A stretch of DNA of 33,942 nucleotides from Alkalinema sp. FACHB-956 (GTDB lineage Bacteria > Cyanobacteriota > Cyanobacteriia > Leptolyngbyales > Leptolyngbyaceae): the NCBI RefSeq assembly GCF_014697025.1, contig NZ_JACJRC010000045.1, forward strand, positions 1-33,942. Reading direction: 5' to 3'. Below the pieces are notes generated by a model. That model was not told the origin of the DNA. It did no database searches and saw only the letters and a list, made by a program, of their open reading frames with translations. A program made the position numbers and the translations under genes. Of this stretch, positions 1 through 8,420 are shown in pieces. Position 1 is the stretch's first letter. Every line of letters begins with the position of its first letter.

Positions 1-61
1 CGTCCAATTCGATTGCTTCGATAACTCTGCGTCGAAAATCTTCACTGTAGGGGCGGGCCAT
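1..61 (-). CDS. IS630-family transposase, N-terminal fragment (runs off the left edge)
   Basis: Reading leftward from an ATG at 59-61, the window encodes MARPYSEDFRRRVIEAIELD before it is cut by the edge. This matches the opening of the helix-turn-helix domain of IS630-type transposases, which commonly begin with M-A-[KR]-P-Y-S-x-D-[FL]-R-x-[KR]-V-I-x-A-I. Only 20 codons are visible, so it cannot be said whether the gene is intact. The upstream side (62-125) ends in a terminal sequence that resembles the one at the right edge of the window, which supports the IS assignment. The role, if intact, would be DDE-type cut-and-paste transposition into TA dinucleotides. Confidence 0.8.
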   Translation of the reverse strand, partial: MARPYSEDFRRRVIEAIELD

Positions 62-125
62 GGTCAGCAGGGGGAATTACTCACTTCCCTTCTAGTCTAC
101 GTCCTAAGGTCGCTGGCTTTAGCTA
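1..125 (-). mobile_element. IS630-type insertion sequence, right-hand end (partial)
   Basis: The segment holds the transposase 5' end and about 60 bp of leader. Read inward on the minus strand from 127, the terminus is TA-TAGCTAAAGCCAG-CGACC-TTAGGACG (100-127). The element end at the right edge reads TA-TAGCTGTAGCCAG-TTTAG-TTAGGACG (33816-33843). The two agree at 21 of 28 positions, in the inverted arrangement expected for IS630 terminal repeats, with the outer TA fitting the TA target duplication of this family. The boundary at 125 (TA at 126-127) is inferred from this comparison. Confidence 0.7.
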
Positions 126-335
126 TACCTCTCTAGCCAGATGGGCAGAAAATGCCTCATTTCACCAAAGCTTCTGCACAGTACCGAAGCTTCTGCACAG
201 GATGGCGGCCATGCTTAACTTGCGGAAACCATACTGGAGTTATAGAGCTTCATTACGGAGACGGCCCCAGCACAATTCCTAGACCATCATTTTTCTGGGA
301 CACTGCTCTATATCCCCCTCTTTTCAGGTTGATCT

Positions 336-1115
336 ATGGCTAGCCTCGATCGCATTCTCATCTTCCCCATTAAATCCCTTGATGGATTGGAACTGACCTC
401 TGCGGAAATTGCTGGAGGAGGATCGCTAGTCGGCGATCGGGAATTCGTCATCGTCAACCCCCAAGGCCAGTGGATCAACGGCAAACGAACCGCTAAAGTC
501 CACTCTATCCGCGCCACCTACGACTGGCCCCAGCGTCGCGTCACCCTTGCGGCCCCCGGATTGGAAACCACAGTCTTCCACCTTGATGACGATCGGCCTG
601 CCCTGAACCAGTGGCTCAGCGATCATTTCAACGAACCCGTCCACTTGGAACACAATCTGGACACCGGATTCCCCGACGACCCCGACTCCCCCGGCCCGAC
701 TCTTATTTCCACCGCAACCCTCCAAACGATCTCCGACTGGTTCCAACTGCCCCTAGCAGACGTGCGATCGCGCTTTCGAACCAACCTCGAACTCGCTGCC
801 GAACAACCCTTTTGGGAAGACCAACTCTACCGCTCCGCCGACCAGCCCTACCCCTTCACGATCGGCGATGTGCAATTCCAGGGCATTAACCCCTGCCAGC
901 GCTGCATCGTTCCCACCCGCGACAGCCAATCTGGCACCGCCATCCCAGGCTTCCAAAAAACCTTCATCCAAAAGCGGCAGGCCACCTTGCCCCCCTGGGC
1001 TAACGCCAGCCGCTTCAATCATTTCTATCGCCTTGCGATCAACACCCGCATTGCACGATCGCAGGCCGGAAAACTCCTACAGATTGGGCAAACTTGCCGT
1101 CCGGTTGGCCTCTGA
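336..1115 (+). CDS. MOSC domain-containing protein (mARC/YcbX-like)
   Basis: This 259-residue protein has an N-terminal MOSC beta-barrel region (about residues 3-95, with IFPIKSLDG and GDREFVIVN) followed by the catalytic MOSC domain. The motif N-P-C187-Q-R-C190-I-V-P-T-R-D-S-Q-S-G matches the C-x-R-C-x-x-[PT]-T-x-D-x-x-[ST]-G signature of mARC and YcbX proteins, in which the second cysteine binds the molybdenum cofactor. R-F-R-x-N at 146-150 is the other conserved block. By family it should be a molybdenum-cofactor reductase acting on N-hydroxylated or related substrates; the substrate is unknown. The ATG at 336 has a weak TCAGG seven bases upstream. The last 39 bp overlap tail to tail with the gene on the other strand. 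There is no obvious partner gene. Confidence 0.9.
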   Translation: MASLDRILIFPIKSLDGLELTSAEIAGGGSLVGDREFVIVNPQGQWINGKRTAKVHSIRATYDWPQRRVTLAAPGLETTVFHLDDDRPALNQWLSDHFNEPVHLEHNLDTGFPDDPDSPGPTLISTATLQTISDWFQLPLADVRSRFRTNLELAAEQPFWEDQLYRSADQPYPFTIGDVQFQGINPCQRCIVPTRDSQSGTAIPGFQKTFIQKRQATLPPWANASRFNHFYRLAINTRIARSQAGKLLQIGQTCRPVGL

Positions 1116-1988
1116 CTTACCCACCACCCGCAGTCGCTGCGTCGCAATCGTAATCCCCGCATCGTGCCGCGCCAAAACGGCTGAAATCCAGCGAGTTTCC
1201 GGCATCTTAGCCGCCTGCGCTTGCTTGAAAAATCCCCCCGCTCGCAGGCGTTGTAGCTTCAGCCGTTGCACCGTAGGTGGCGTAGACTGCGGACGATTGA
1301 GTTCCCGCTCACTCAACAATTCCGCGATCGACGGAAACTCAATTTGCATGGTCTTCTGGCTCGCGAACAACGTTGGCTGCACCGTCTCACTCACGATCGT
1401 CCCCATGAGAAAATCATCCCCCACGGGTTCCTGCACGATCGCCTCAAAATTGAACTTCTGCCCCACAACCACCGTTTCCGGCAGATTAATTTTCACCGTA
1501 GGCGGCTTTTCGCCTAATGTCAGCACCGTTTGTTCCGCCAAAATCTCCTGCCGCACAATGCGATCGCCCTGGAACCGTTGCCTTGCCCGCAGTGTGCTGG
1601 TGATCGTCCACTGTTGGCCATTCCGCTCCTGCTTGCCCGTCACATAGGTCGTTGTTTCCACCTGCATCCCTGTTGACACCGGAGTCGCAGATTTCACCTC
1701 CGTGCGGTAGGTCAAATTGGGATATTGCTGCCACAGCTGCGTCAACGATTTTTCTAACGATTGCGTATTCAAGCCGTCGGAGTTGGAAAAATTGGGGCTA
1801 TAAAACTGCATCACTGCTTTCACATCCTTGCGGCTAGAAGCAGCATCCAATTGGTTCATCACGTCCTGCGGGCTTGCCGCGATCGCGCGATCGCCCACCA
1901 GAGAACCCATCACCGAGCCAGCCACTGAGCTAACCACTACCACTGTAATAGGCAAAACAGGCAGAAATTTTGTCCACAAACGACGCAT
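1077..1988 (-). CDS. secreted or membrane-anchored NTF2-like protein, conserved cyanobacterial hypothetical
   Basis: From the ATG at 1988 the product has 303 residues. It starts MRRLWTKFLPVLPITVVVVSS, a Sec signal or membrane anchor, with an A-I-A-A cleavage-like site about 35 residues in. An in-frame extension to 2108 exists, but it would bury this signal 40 residues inside the protein, so the later start is preferred. The next segment, about 100 residues starting at D-V-M-N-Q-L-D-A-A-S, has the helix-plus-sheet pattern of the SnoaL/NTF2-like fold. The rest is beta-rich with no recognised catalytic residues. It lies 127 bp downstream of ridA on the same strand and could be co-transcribed. 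Its 3' end overlaps the MOSC gene by 39 bp. Function is unknown; the NTF2-like call rests on pattern only. Confidence 0.75.
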   Translation of the reverse strand: MRRLWTKFLPVLPITVVVVSSVAGSVMGSLVGDRAIAASPQDVMNQLDAASSRKDVKAVMQFYSPNFSNSDGLNTQSLEKSLTQLWQQYPNLTYRTEVKSATPVSTGMQVETTTYVTGKQERNGQQWTITSTLRARQRFQGDRIVRQEILAEQTVLTLGEKPPTVKINLPETVVVGQKFNFEAIVQEPVGDDFLMGTIVSETVQPTLFASQKTMQIEFPSIAELLSERELNRPQSTPPTVQRLKLQRLRAGGFFKQAQAAKMPETRWISAVLARHDAGITIATQRLRVVGKSEANRTASLPNL

Positions 1989-2115
1989 ACCGGGTTTTTC
2001 CGTGCTTGAAGGGCTGCAACTAGTATAGGCGAGGGTGCGAAAGATTACCGCAATGGGCCTAGGACGATCGCGGTAATTAAACGCTATATCCCCGCAAAAT
2101 CTCTCCAAAATCCCC

Positions 2116-2505
2116 CTAGATCACCGCAATACAGTCAATTTCCACCAAGACATCCTTGGGCAGCCGCGCGACTTCTACACAGGCCCGAGCCGGAGCCGTT
2201 GCTTCATCAAAATACTGGCCATAGACAGCATTCACCGCTGCAAAATCGTTCATATCCTTCAGAAAGACTGTCGTTCGCACAACATCCCCAAAGGTCGCCC
2301 CCGCCGCCGCCAAGATAGCTTGCAGATTCGCCATCACCTTTTCCGTTTGTGCGGTCACATCGCTACCGCCTACCAGCGCCCCCGTGGCAGCATCCAGGGC
2401 AATTTGTCCCGCCACAAATACCATTTGTCCACTGGCAACGATCGCTTGGTTATAGGGGCCAACGGGCGCGGGCGCAGCTTGGGTTTGAATCACCGATCGT
2501 GACAT
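2116..2505 (-). CDS. ridA: RidA family reactive intermediate/imine deaminase
   Basis: The product has 129 residues, the normal length for RidA/YjgF/UK114. Family blocks are clear: P-V-G-P-Y-N-Q-A near the N-terminus, F-V-A-G-Q-I, T-E-K-V-M-A-N-L, V-R-T-T-V-F-L-K-D-M, and A-R-A-C-V-E-V-A-R-L-P near the C-terminus, where the arginine is the catalytic residue that contacts the imine carboxylate. RidA hydrolyses enamine/imine intermediates released by PLP enzymes such as threonine dehydratase, protecting other PLP enzymes; it acts as a trimer in the cytoplasm. An ATG two codons upstream (2511) is possible, but GGAAGG sits directly against it and is better placed for the ATG at 2505. Confidence 0.95.
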   Translation of the reverse strand: MSRSVIQTQAAPAPVGPYNQAIVASGQMVFVAGQIALDAATGALVGGSDVTAQTEKVMANLQAILAAAGATFGDVVRTTVFLKDMNDFAAVNAVYGQYFDEATAPARACVEVARLPKDVLVEIDCIAVI

Positions 2506-2630
2506 AACCATCCTTCCAACACATCAACCGTCAGATTGTACCGCAGGGGCTTGGTCTTTGCTGACCAGGATGCAACAGCTAGCCAGGATAGGGCGGCTAT
2601 CCAGAGCCAGCCAAGCGGCATCCACGGCCA

Positions 2631-4601
2631 TCACGCAGGCCCCCGAGGTTGCTTCGGCCAGGTGAAGTAAAAAGTTGTTCCCTGGCCAATTTGGGATTCC
2701 ACACGGATTGTTCCCGTTTCAGCTTCAATAATTTTCTTGACGATCGCTAAACCTACGCCGGTACTATCTTTCTTTTGGGAACTGCCGGTCTGGAACATGG
2801 TGAAAATGCTGGCTTGATCTTCCGGTGCAATCCCTGGCCCATCATCCGCCACCACAAACTCATAGAACTCCTTACGATCGACGACAGCAAGCCGAATCGT
2901 ACCATCGGGGCGATCGTGGTGTTTAATGCCATTGCCAATCAAATTTGCAAACACTTGAAACAGAAGTAACCGTTTCGTCAAAATTGTGGGGAAATCCGGC
3001 GCAATCTTCACAGTAAACGTGGTTGGAATCGCCAGAGAGTCCATCACCTCTAGCAATAGATCTGCCACTGCAACGGATTCGAGTTCAAAATTTACCCGCC
3101 CTACCCGTGCATAGTTAAGCAATCCACTAATCATCGCTTCCATACGGTAGACGCGACTGCGTAACAGCGCCATTTGTTGCTGCGTGTTTGCTTCCAGTTT
3201 GCCGTCTAAGTCTTCTTCAATCCATTCCGACAAATTGGCGATCGCCCGCAGCGGCGCTTTGAGATCATGGGACACCACATGCACAAAGCTATCGAGTTCT
3301 TTATTGCGCTCTTCCAAGGTGTCTTGCACATATTTCAGATCGGTGATGTCGGTATTGGTGCCAAACCAACGCAGAATTTTGCCATCCTCATCGGTAATGG
3401 GAATCGCCCGCGATAAAAACCAACGGTAGCTCCCCTCCTGTCCCCGCAGCGGGAAGGTATCCTCCCAGGTTTGTCCCGTTTCAACCACGCAGTGGCGATA
3501 GCGTTCTACCACCCGATCGAGATGGTCAGGATGGTGCACCTGTTGCCACCCCCACCCCTGCATCTGCTCCAGGGTCGTTCCGGTATATTCAAACCAACGA
3601 CGGTTGTACCAAAAGATCCAACCGTTAGCGTCTGCCATCCAAGCCAATTGCGAAATATTATCCGCCAGGGTTCGAAAGCGTGACTCACTCTCTAGAAACG
3701 CTGCCTCTGTGCGCTTCCGTTCATCAATGTCCTGCACCATCCCCCTCATTTGGAAGGGTTCATCCTGGGCATCAAAATAAAATCGCCCAAAGGCCGCCAC
3801 CCAATGCATCGACCCATCGTCCCAAACCACTCGATATTCTTCCGAGAAGTCCCGATCGCTCCCCCGAGCCTGCTCGATCGCGGATTCCACCCGAGCCAAG
3901 TCCTCTGGATGCACTCTCCTAGCCCAGTCCTCATAACTCCGTTCTGGCATTCCCGGTACATAGCCCCACAATCGTTCGTGATAGGGACTCCAAATAATAG
4001 TTTGAGTGGCTAAATCCCACTCCCAAGAGCCCATTTTGGCCGCATCCATAGCCAATGTTGCCCGTTGCATCGATTCTCGCACTTGGTTCATGGACTGTTC
4101 CAAATCAGCTGTCCGTTGGGCAACCTTCGCTTCTAGGACTTGATTGAGTTGGCGCACTTGGGCTTCCGCCTGCTGACGATCGTGGATTTGTTGTTGCAGT
4201 TCCTGATTCATCTCTGCCAACTGCGCAGGGCTAGGCAACAGCAATGCTTGGGGCATCAATTGCACTAGGGCGATCGCTGTATACAGAGAAATTAAAGCAG
4301 TCACAGCTTTAAGCATTCCTGACAACCAATAGGCGGGATGCCAGAGGGTCCAAATTTCCATGAGGTGCGTCGTACCGCAGGAAATAATAAACGCACCAAA
4401 TAATAGGAAAATCCAATCAAAGGGAAGATCTTTTCGCTGTCGGACAAAATAAACTAGCGTGATCGGAATGGAATAATAGGCCAAGGCAATCATGGCATCG
4501 GATAGCACATGCAGCCCAACCAAGTTTGTTTGCCAAAGATAACAGTGCCCATGGGGAATAAAAGAGCCAGATGCAAAGAGCGTTTTGATCAGATCTGCCA
4601 T
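2631..4601 (-). CDS. ethylene receptor-like hybrid sensor: ethylene-binding domain, two PAS domains, histidine kinase
   Basis: This is a 656-residue membrane sensor kinase. Residues 25-115 form three membrane helices of the plant ETR1 ethylene-binding type. The residues known to matter for copper and ethylene in ETR1 (D25, Y32, I62, C65, H69) all have counterparts at identical spacing: D35, Y42, I72, C75, H79. A coiled coil (about 125-180) leads to two PAS_3-type domains with PAC ends (about 190-297 and 308-425). The kinase follows: phosphoacceptor H445 in V-S-H-D-L-K-A-P-L, N-box N557, G1 D587-x-G, G2 G615-x-G-L. There is no receiver domain, and no response regulator gene is adjacent, so its partner is unknown. 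Synechocystis has a related receptor (SynEtr1). AGGGA lies seven bases before the ATG. Ethylene binding is inferred from residues. Confidence 0.93.
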   Translation of the reverse strand: MADLIKTLFASGSFIPHGHCYLWQTNLVGLHVLSDAMIALAYYSIPITLVYFVRQRKDLPFDWIFLLFGAFIISCGTTHLMEIWTLWHPAYWLSGMLKAVTALISLYTAIALVQLMPQALLLPSPAQLAEMNQELQQQIHDRQQAEAQVRQLNQVLEAKVAQRTADLEQSMNQVRESMQRATLAMDAAKMGSWEWDLATQTIIWSPYHERLWGYVPGMPERSYEDWARRVHPEDLARVESAIEQARGSDRDFSEEYRVVWDDGSMHWVAAFGRFYFDAQDEPFQMRGMVQDIDERKRTEAAFLESESRFRTLADNISQLAWMADANGWIFWYNRRWFEYTGTTLEQMQGWGWQQVHHPDHLDRVVERYRHCVVETGQTWEDTFPLRGQEGSYRWFLSRAIPITDEDGKILRWFGTNTDITDLKYVQDTLEERNKELDSFVHVVSHDLKAPLRAIANLSEWIEEDLDGKLEANTQQQMALLRSRVYRMEAMISGLLNYARVGRVNFELESVAVADLLLEVMDSLAIPTTFTVKIAPDFPTILTKRLLLFQVFANLIGNGIKHHDRPDGTIRLAVVDRKEFYEFVVADDGPGIAPEDQASIFTMFQTGSSQKKDSTGVGLAIVKKIIEAETGTIRVESQIGQGTTFYFTWPKQPRGPA

Positions 4602-4737
4602 GGCATTTCCCTAGGGTTAGTGGAGGCGTTCACGGGCGGGCTCAGAGTAGCGCACATCACCAATGGTTTGGCAACGGTGATGCAATTTGACAACTTCAGT
4701 CTGCAATGGACTAGTACTCTACAGTCAACCAAATATG

Positions 4738-4768
4738 TAGCGAATATTTAGCGAATATTTAGCGAATA
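4738..4768. repeat. 11-bp tandem repeat, about 2.8 copies
   Basis: The unit TAGCGAATATT occurs at 4738-4748 and 4749-4759, with a partial third copy at 4760-4768. It is AT-rich and lies about 140 bp upstream of the kinase start codon. Confidence 0.85.
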
Positions 4769-4997
4769 CGCAGTCATTCTGCCGCAAAACCGTGTGAGCT
4801 GGATTCAGCGATGCAGCAAAATTGATCGACTAGCAGCTATACAGACCAACAGCTATACAGAGTAAATTGAGTATCTTAAACGAGGGACGCGATTGTAATA
4901 GTCGTTGGGAAAACACTCAGCCATTTCAAAGAGCATTCCCCCCTAACCTGACTTTACGCCAGAGTTCTTCTGGACGCAATGCTTGTTTCTAGCCGCA

Positions 4998-5066
4998 GAC
5001 TTGTCCAGCATTAGACTTGTCCAGCATTAGACTTGTCCAGCATTAGACTTGTCCAGCATTAGACTT
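4998..5066. repeat. 16-bp perfect tandem repeat, four copies plus five bases
   Basis: The unit GACTTGTCCAGCATTA is repeated four times without a mismatch (4998-5061), and GACTT begins a fifth copy. There are no spacers, so it is not a CRISPR. Perfect identity suggests recent replication slippage. Confidence 0.95.
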
Positions 5067-5185
5067 TTGCTAGCAAGCTCAATTTTCTCCAAAAAATTCT
5101 CTCCGAACAATTCATGGAGGGGTCGCTGAACGATTCCCCTCACCCACTTTTCGTGATTCACACAATTACTTTTGACCCATCGATA

Positions 5186-6016
5186 TCAGCCCCCAATCTC
5201 AGTCCCCTGAGCCACCTTCTTCGCCTTTACCAAAAAAATTCTCATAACGTTCGGCACATCACGCGGGGGAAACGGCTCAGCATAGCGATCGAAATTCGCA
5301 TCGGCCTCCCCCGGTTGAACCACTTCAGCCTGCCAACCATACTGGGACAGTAGCTGTTCAGGGGTATCTGTCCCAAACTGAAAATAACCTTGATACGGCC
5401 CATACTCCAAACTTTGCAGATTAATGAGATCAAGGCCAAAGTGACTTCCCGGCATCACTAGGTTAGACACGGTTTGCAGGAGACGATGGGCTTGCACCTC
5501 TGAAAAATACATCAGTAAGCCTTCAACCAACCAAATTGACGGCAAGGTTGAAGCATACCCCGCTGATACCAGTTGGTCTTCCCAGGGCTGGGTTAGGTCA
5601 GCTCCAATTAAGTGATGCTGACAGGACGGGCTGCTGCCCTTCAGTAAGTTGGCCTTATAAGCCAAGACTTCTGGATAATCCAGTTCATACACTTTCACCT
5701 CTGGGGGCCAAGGCAGGCGATAAGCCCGAGTATCCAAGCCAGATGCGAGAATCACAATCTGTCCGACTGGAGTGCCCATCAGAAAATCGTCAAAAAATCG
5801 TGTCCGTACCGTTACATAGGCTTGATCCTGGGGGGTGAGTCGCAGGTCAACTTGTTGAAATGCTTCTTCGCCTGCCAGTTGCGCTGCAAACGGATCGGTA
5901 AATAGTCGATCGTCCCGGTTCGTTTCGCGGGCTCTCATGGCAGCCATCATACGGGCCGTGAACGGAACGAATTTGCTATAGTCTTCCGCGATCGAGTTAG
6001 GGATAATTTCACTCAT
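5186..6016 (-). CDS. class I SAM-dependent methyltransferase, LCMT/PPM1 type (TIGR00027-like)
   Basis: From the ATG at 6016 the product has 276 residues, typical of the family. The N-terminal block (MMAAMRARETNRDDRLFTDPFA) and the SAM-binding block I-V-I-L-A-S-G-L-D-T-R-A-Y-R-L-P-W-P are characteristic of the TIGR00027/leucine carboxyl methyltransferase family. Further blocks are Y-E-L-D-Y-P-E-V and W-L-V-E-G-L-L-M-Y-F-S. Members methylate small molecules or carboxyl groups; the substrate here is unknown. A GTG at 6037 extends the frame by seven codons, but the segment between carries a GAGAGG that could serve as a distant ribosome binding site for 6016. A five-copy tandem repeat lies directly upstream. 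It stands as a single gene. Confidence 0.9.
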   Translation of the reverse strand: MSEIIPNSIAEDYSKFVPFTARMMAAMRARETNRDDRLFTDPFAAQLAGEEAFQQVDLRLTPQDQAYVTVRTRFFDDFLMGTPVGQIVILASGLDTRAYRLPWPPEVKVYELDYPEVLAYKANLLKGSSPSCQHHLIGADLTQPWEDQLVSAGYASTLPSIWLVEGLLMYFSEVQAHRLLQTVSNLVMPGSHFGLDLINLQSLEYGPYQGYFQFGTDTPEQLLSQYGWQAEVVQPGEADANFDRYAEPFPPRDVPNVMRIFLVKAKKVAQGTEIGG

Positions 6017-6038
6017 ATTGGATAGAGACCCTCTCACT

Positions 6039-6103
6039 TTACAGGTTCAACTTACAGATTTAACTTACAGGTTTAACTTACAGATTCAACTTACAAATTT
6101 AAC
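6039..6103. repeat. 13-bp tandem repeat, five copies
   Basis: The unit TTACAGRTTYAAC occurs five times head to tail (6039-6103) with single-base variation at a few positions. It lies just upstream of the methyltransferase start, so it falls in its promoter or leader region and could change promoter spacing by slippage. Confidence 0.92.
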
Positions 6104-6268
6104 TGTGGAGCCATGTGTTTCAGTATAATGGCCCACCGCAAATATCACCGTGAGAATGGGCTTAAGTGAGAATGAACCTATCAATCGATCGTATGGCCTA
6201 CAATCCAACGCATCCCTCTATCGAACAGAAATCAGTACACCATTTCTATTATTAATACTTTTAGCCAT

Positions 6269-6302
6269 TAAAAATGCGACCAAATTTACAACTGGTCGCA
6301 TT
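6269..6302 (-). terminator. rho-independent terminator of the M16 protease gene
   Basis: A perfect 10-bp stem, AATGCGACCA (6273-6282) and TGGTCGCATT (6293-6302), encloses a 10-nt loop. Read on the minus strand the stem is followed by a T-run (ATTTTT), which fits termination of the minus-strand gene that ends at 6395. The rest of 6104-6394 holds no supportable gene. Confidence 0.8.
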
Positions 6303-6394
6303 CATGTTAGAAAATCTTTTTCTGATGCTTTGAAATGGGTAATCCCATTGAGCAACAGAAATCTATTTCAATCATTTTTGTAATGTTGAATCCA

Positions 6395-8050
6395 TTACTC
6401 CTTGGACAATACACGACCGATCGTCCGATTTTGCGGGGTAAAAGTCGCCTGAGCCACCCGCTGAATATCCGCTGGACTCACCGCCGCGATCGCATCGACT
6501 TGTTTAAACAAGTTGCGCCAACTCCCAGTTTTCACCTCATATTCCAGCAGCGCTTCCGCCATCCCGGAATTGGAATCCAGCGATCGCAACAACCCCGCCC
6601 GTGCTTGAGTCTTCACCCGATCGAGTTCCGTCTGATCCACCGGTTGTGTTTTCAACCGTTCAATTTCAGACTGCAACCCCTGCTGCACCTCTTCCAAGGT
6701 ATGCCCTGGAGCCGTCAGTGCATAGAACATAATCAAATTCGGATACTTATCTCCCGGAAACCCATTAAAGCCTTCCGCCGTTAAGGCCAGCTTTTTCTCT
6801 TCCACTAGCGACTTGTATAACCGCGAGGTGCGCCCATTGCTCAACAAACTCGCGATCGCCTCATACACTGCATTATCCGGATGGCTCAAAGCGGGGCGAT
6901 GGTAGCCCTCCAGATAAATCGGCTGGGAATTTAAGGTTAACGACACCTGCCGCATCTCCTGTTGGGGTGGTTCCGCTGGCAGGGTTTGGTTCGAGGCAGG
7001 TCGTTTGGCAAAACGCCCAAAATACGTCTGCGCCAGTTGTTTCACCTTATCTGGATCCGCATCTCCCACGATCGCAAAGGTCAAATTCTCCGGGACATAG
7101 TGCAGTTTGTAAAAGTCATAGACATCCTGCCGACTCATCCGCCGTAGATCCGCCTCAAAACCCACCACAGGCTGACGGTAGGGATGGACTTTGAACGCAG
7201 TCAGCAAAAACTCCTCAATCAATTTGCCGATCGGCGAATTATCCGTCCGCAATCGCCGCTCCTCCAAAATCACGGCCTTTTCCTTAAAGAACTCCCGAAA
7301 CACAGGATCCAAAAAGCGTTCCGATTCCAAGGACATCCACAGCTCTAATTTATTGGAGGGAAAACTGTAGAAATAGCGCGTTGCCTCCGCCGAGGTATTC
7401 GCATTCAAGCCCACACCGCCTGCCTGCTCAACAATTTGACCATACTTGTTTTGCTCGACTAGCGCTGCTGCTTGGGCTTCTACCCGATCGAACTCCGCCT
7501 GGAGTTGTGCGGCTTTTGCCTGATCCTTCGTAGCCTGGATCTTTGCCCAGAGGCCATCCTCCTGGGCTAGCAGTGCCTTTTCCTGGACGAAATCTTGAGT
7601 CCCAATCCGGGTCGTCCCCTTAAAGGCCAAATGCTCTAAAAAGTGAGAAATTCCCGTTTTGCCCGCCACTTCATCGGCACCGCCCACATCGGCATAGGTC
7701 AAGAAGGAAACGACGGGAGCATCGTGGCGCTCCAGCACAATAAACTTCATGCCATTGTCGAGGGTGAATTCTGTAATGTTGCGAATCACCCGATCGAGGT
7801 AGGGCTGAATCGACTGCGATGGGCTGGACTGGGGAGACTCAGACTTAGAAGACTCAGACTTAGAAGACTGGAACTGGGGAGTCTTGGACTGGGGAGCTTG
7901 GAGCTGGGGAGCACTCGATTGCGGCTGACTCGATGGGGGCATCATCTCTGTCCTAGCCCAAGCCGGACTGCCCAAAACGGTTCCGAACCACAATATCCCA
8001 GCACTCAGGAGCAGCAATAGACCCGCCCTCGATCGTCGTACCCTATCCAT
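6395..8050 (-). CDS. M16 family zinc metalloprotease (pitrilysin/insulinase type), exported
   Basis: The product has 551 residues. It begins with a signal peptide (charged N-terminus, LLLLLSAGILWFGTVLG, then P-A-W-A-R), followed by a Ser/Gln/Pro-rich low-complexity linker (about 38-82) and the peptidase domain. The inverted zinc motif H-x-x-E-H is intact: H136-F-L-E139-H140, inside G-I-S-H-F-L-E-H-L-A-F-K-G-T. The third ligand lies in V-I-L-E-E-R-R-L-R (E263 or E264). The C-terminal half is the second M16 domain. M16B enzymes often pair with an inactive partner encoded next door, but none is present here. It should degrade peptides in the periplasm or lumen. The start at the ATG of M-D-R-V-R gives a clean signal peptide. 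The gene has its own terminator at 6269-6302. Confidence 0.93.
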   Translation of the reverse strand: MDRVRRSRAGLLLLLSAGILWFGTVLGSPAWARTEMMPPSSQPQSSAPQLQAPQSKTPQFQSSKSESSKSESPQSSPSQSIQPYLDRVIRNITEFTLDNGMKFIVLERHDAPVVSFLTYADVGGADEVAGKTGISHFLEHLAFKGTTRIGTQDFVQEKALLAQEDGLWAKIQATKDQAKAAQLQAEFDRVEAQAAALVEQNKYGQIVEQAGGVGLNANTSAEATRYFYSFPSNKLELWMSLESERFLDPVFREFFKEKAVILEERRLRTDNSPIGKLIEEFLLTAFKVHPYRQPVVGFEADLRRMSRQDVYDFYKLHYVPENLTFAIVGDADPDKVKQLAQTYFGRFAKRPASNQTLPAEPPQQEMRQVSLTLNSQPIYLEGYHRPALSHPDNAVYEAIASLLSNGRTSRLYKSLVEEKKLALTAEGFNGFPGDKYPNLIMFYALTAPGHTLEEVQQGLQSEIERLKTQPVDQTELDRVKTQARAGLLRSLDSNSGMAEALLEYEVKTGSWRNLFKQVDAIAAVSPADIQRVAQATFTPQNRTIGRVLSKE

Positions 8051-8132
8051 AAAAACTCGAACTCAACAGCATTTATCTAGGATAGGCGAGGATCTCTAGG
8101 ATTGGGCGACCGCCTCGTTTAACCGAGAATCT

Positions 8133-8420
8133 CTAGGCCAAAAACCGTTGCCGATAAAGAATATAACTATCAAATAAGACTCCCACCAGACTAAAGGCAA
8201 AGCCGATCGTCACTAAGCCCATCCAAGGGTGACCTTCTCCAAAGGTAGACAAAAAGCTCAACACCTCAGACAAAAAGGCATGGCTACAGCCACCTAAACC
8301 GGGCAAAAAGCCCAGCCCCATTAACAACAACACGACAGCACTGACCAACAGCACAGGAGCCAAAAAGCTGAAGATCATTGCTAAAACTAGTGAACGAACA
8401 CAAATTGAGGCAGTACGCAT
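8133..8420 (-). CDS. small hypothetical membrane protein
   Basis: From the ATG at 8420 this encodes 95 residues. Two hydrophobic stretches are visible, one near the N-terminus (S-L-V-L-A-M-I-F-S-F-L-A-P-V-L-L-V-S-A-V-V-L-L-L) and one near the C-terminus (L-V-T-I-G-F-A-F-S-L-V-G-V-L-F-D-S-Y-I-L-Y), so a protein with two membrane passes is likely. A TTG at 8471 would add 17 residues, but it is not needed and starts before the hydrophobic segment. I do not recognise the family. It lies 82 bp upstream of the M16 protease gene on the same strand and may share a transcript with it. Confidence 0.65.
   Translation of the reverse strand: MRTASICVRSLVLAMIFSFLAPVLLVSAVVLLLMGLGFLPGLGGCSHAFLSEVLSFLSTFGEGHPWMGLVTIGFAFSLVGVLFDSYILYRQRFLA

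Larger units (their letters stand above)
4602..5185. other. intergenic region with hairpin and two tandem arrays
   Basis: No supportable gene lies in these 584 bp. Upstream of the kinase start there is a 7-bp inverted repeat, CATCACC (4655-4661) and GGTGATG (4676-4682), which could be an operator or leader hairpin of the kinase gene; there is no T-run to make it a terminator. Two short tandem arrays (4738-4768 and 4998-5066) are listed separately. The promoter of the kinase must lie here but I cannot place it. Confidence 0.5.

Noticed and set aside
152-343. 63-codon plus-strand frame beside the left IS
   Set aside because: It overlaps the MOSC start, has no family match or ribosome binding site, and contains a short direct repeat; a chance frame.
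4998-5066. Possible CRISPR array
   Set aside because: The 16-bp units abut without spacers; this is a plain tandem repeat. The same holds for the other arrays.
6150-6383. 77-codon plus-strand frame
   Set aside because: It runs through the minus-strand terminator hairpin of the M16 gene and has no recognisable domain.
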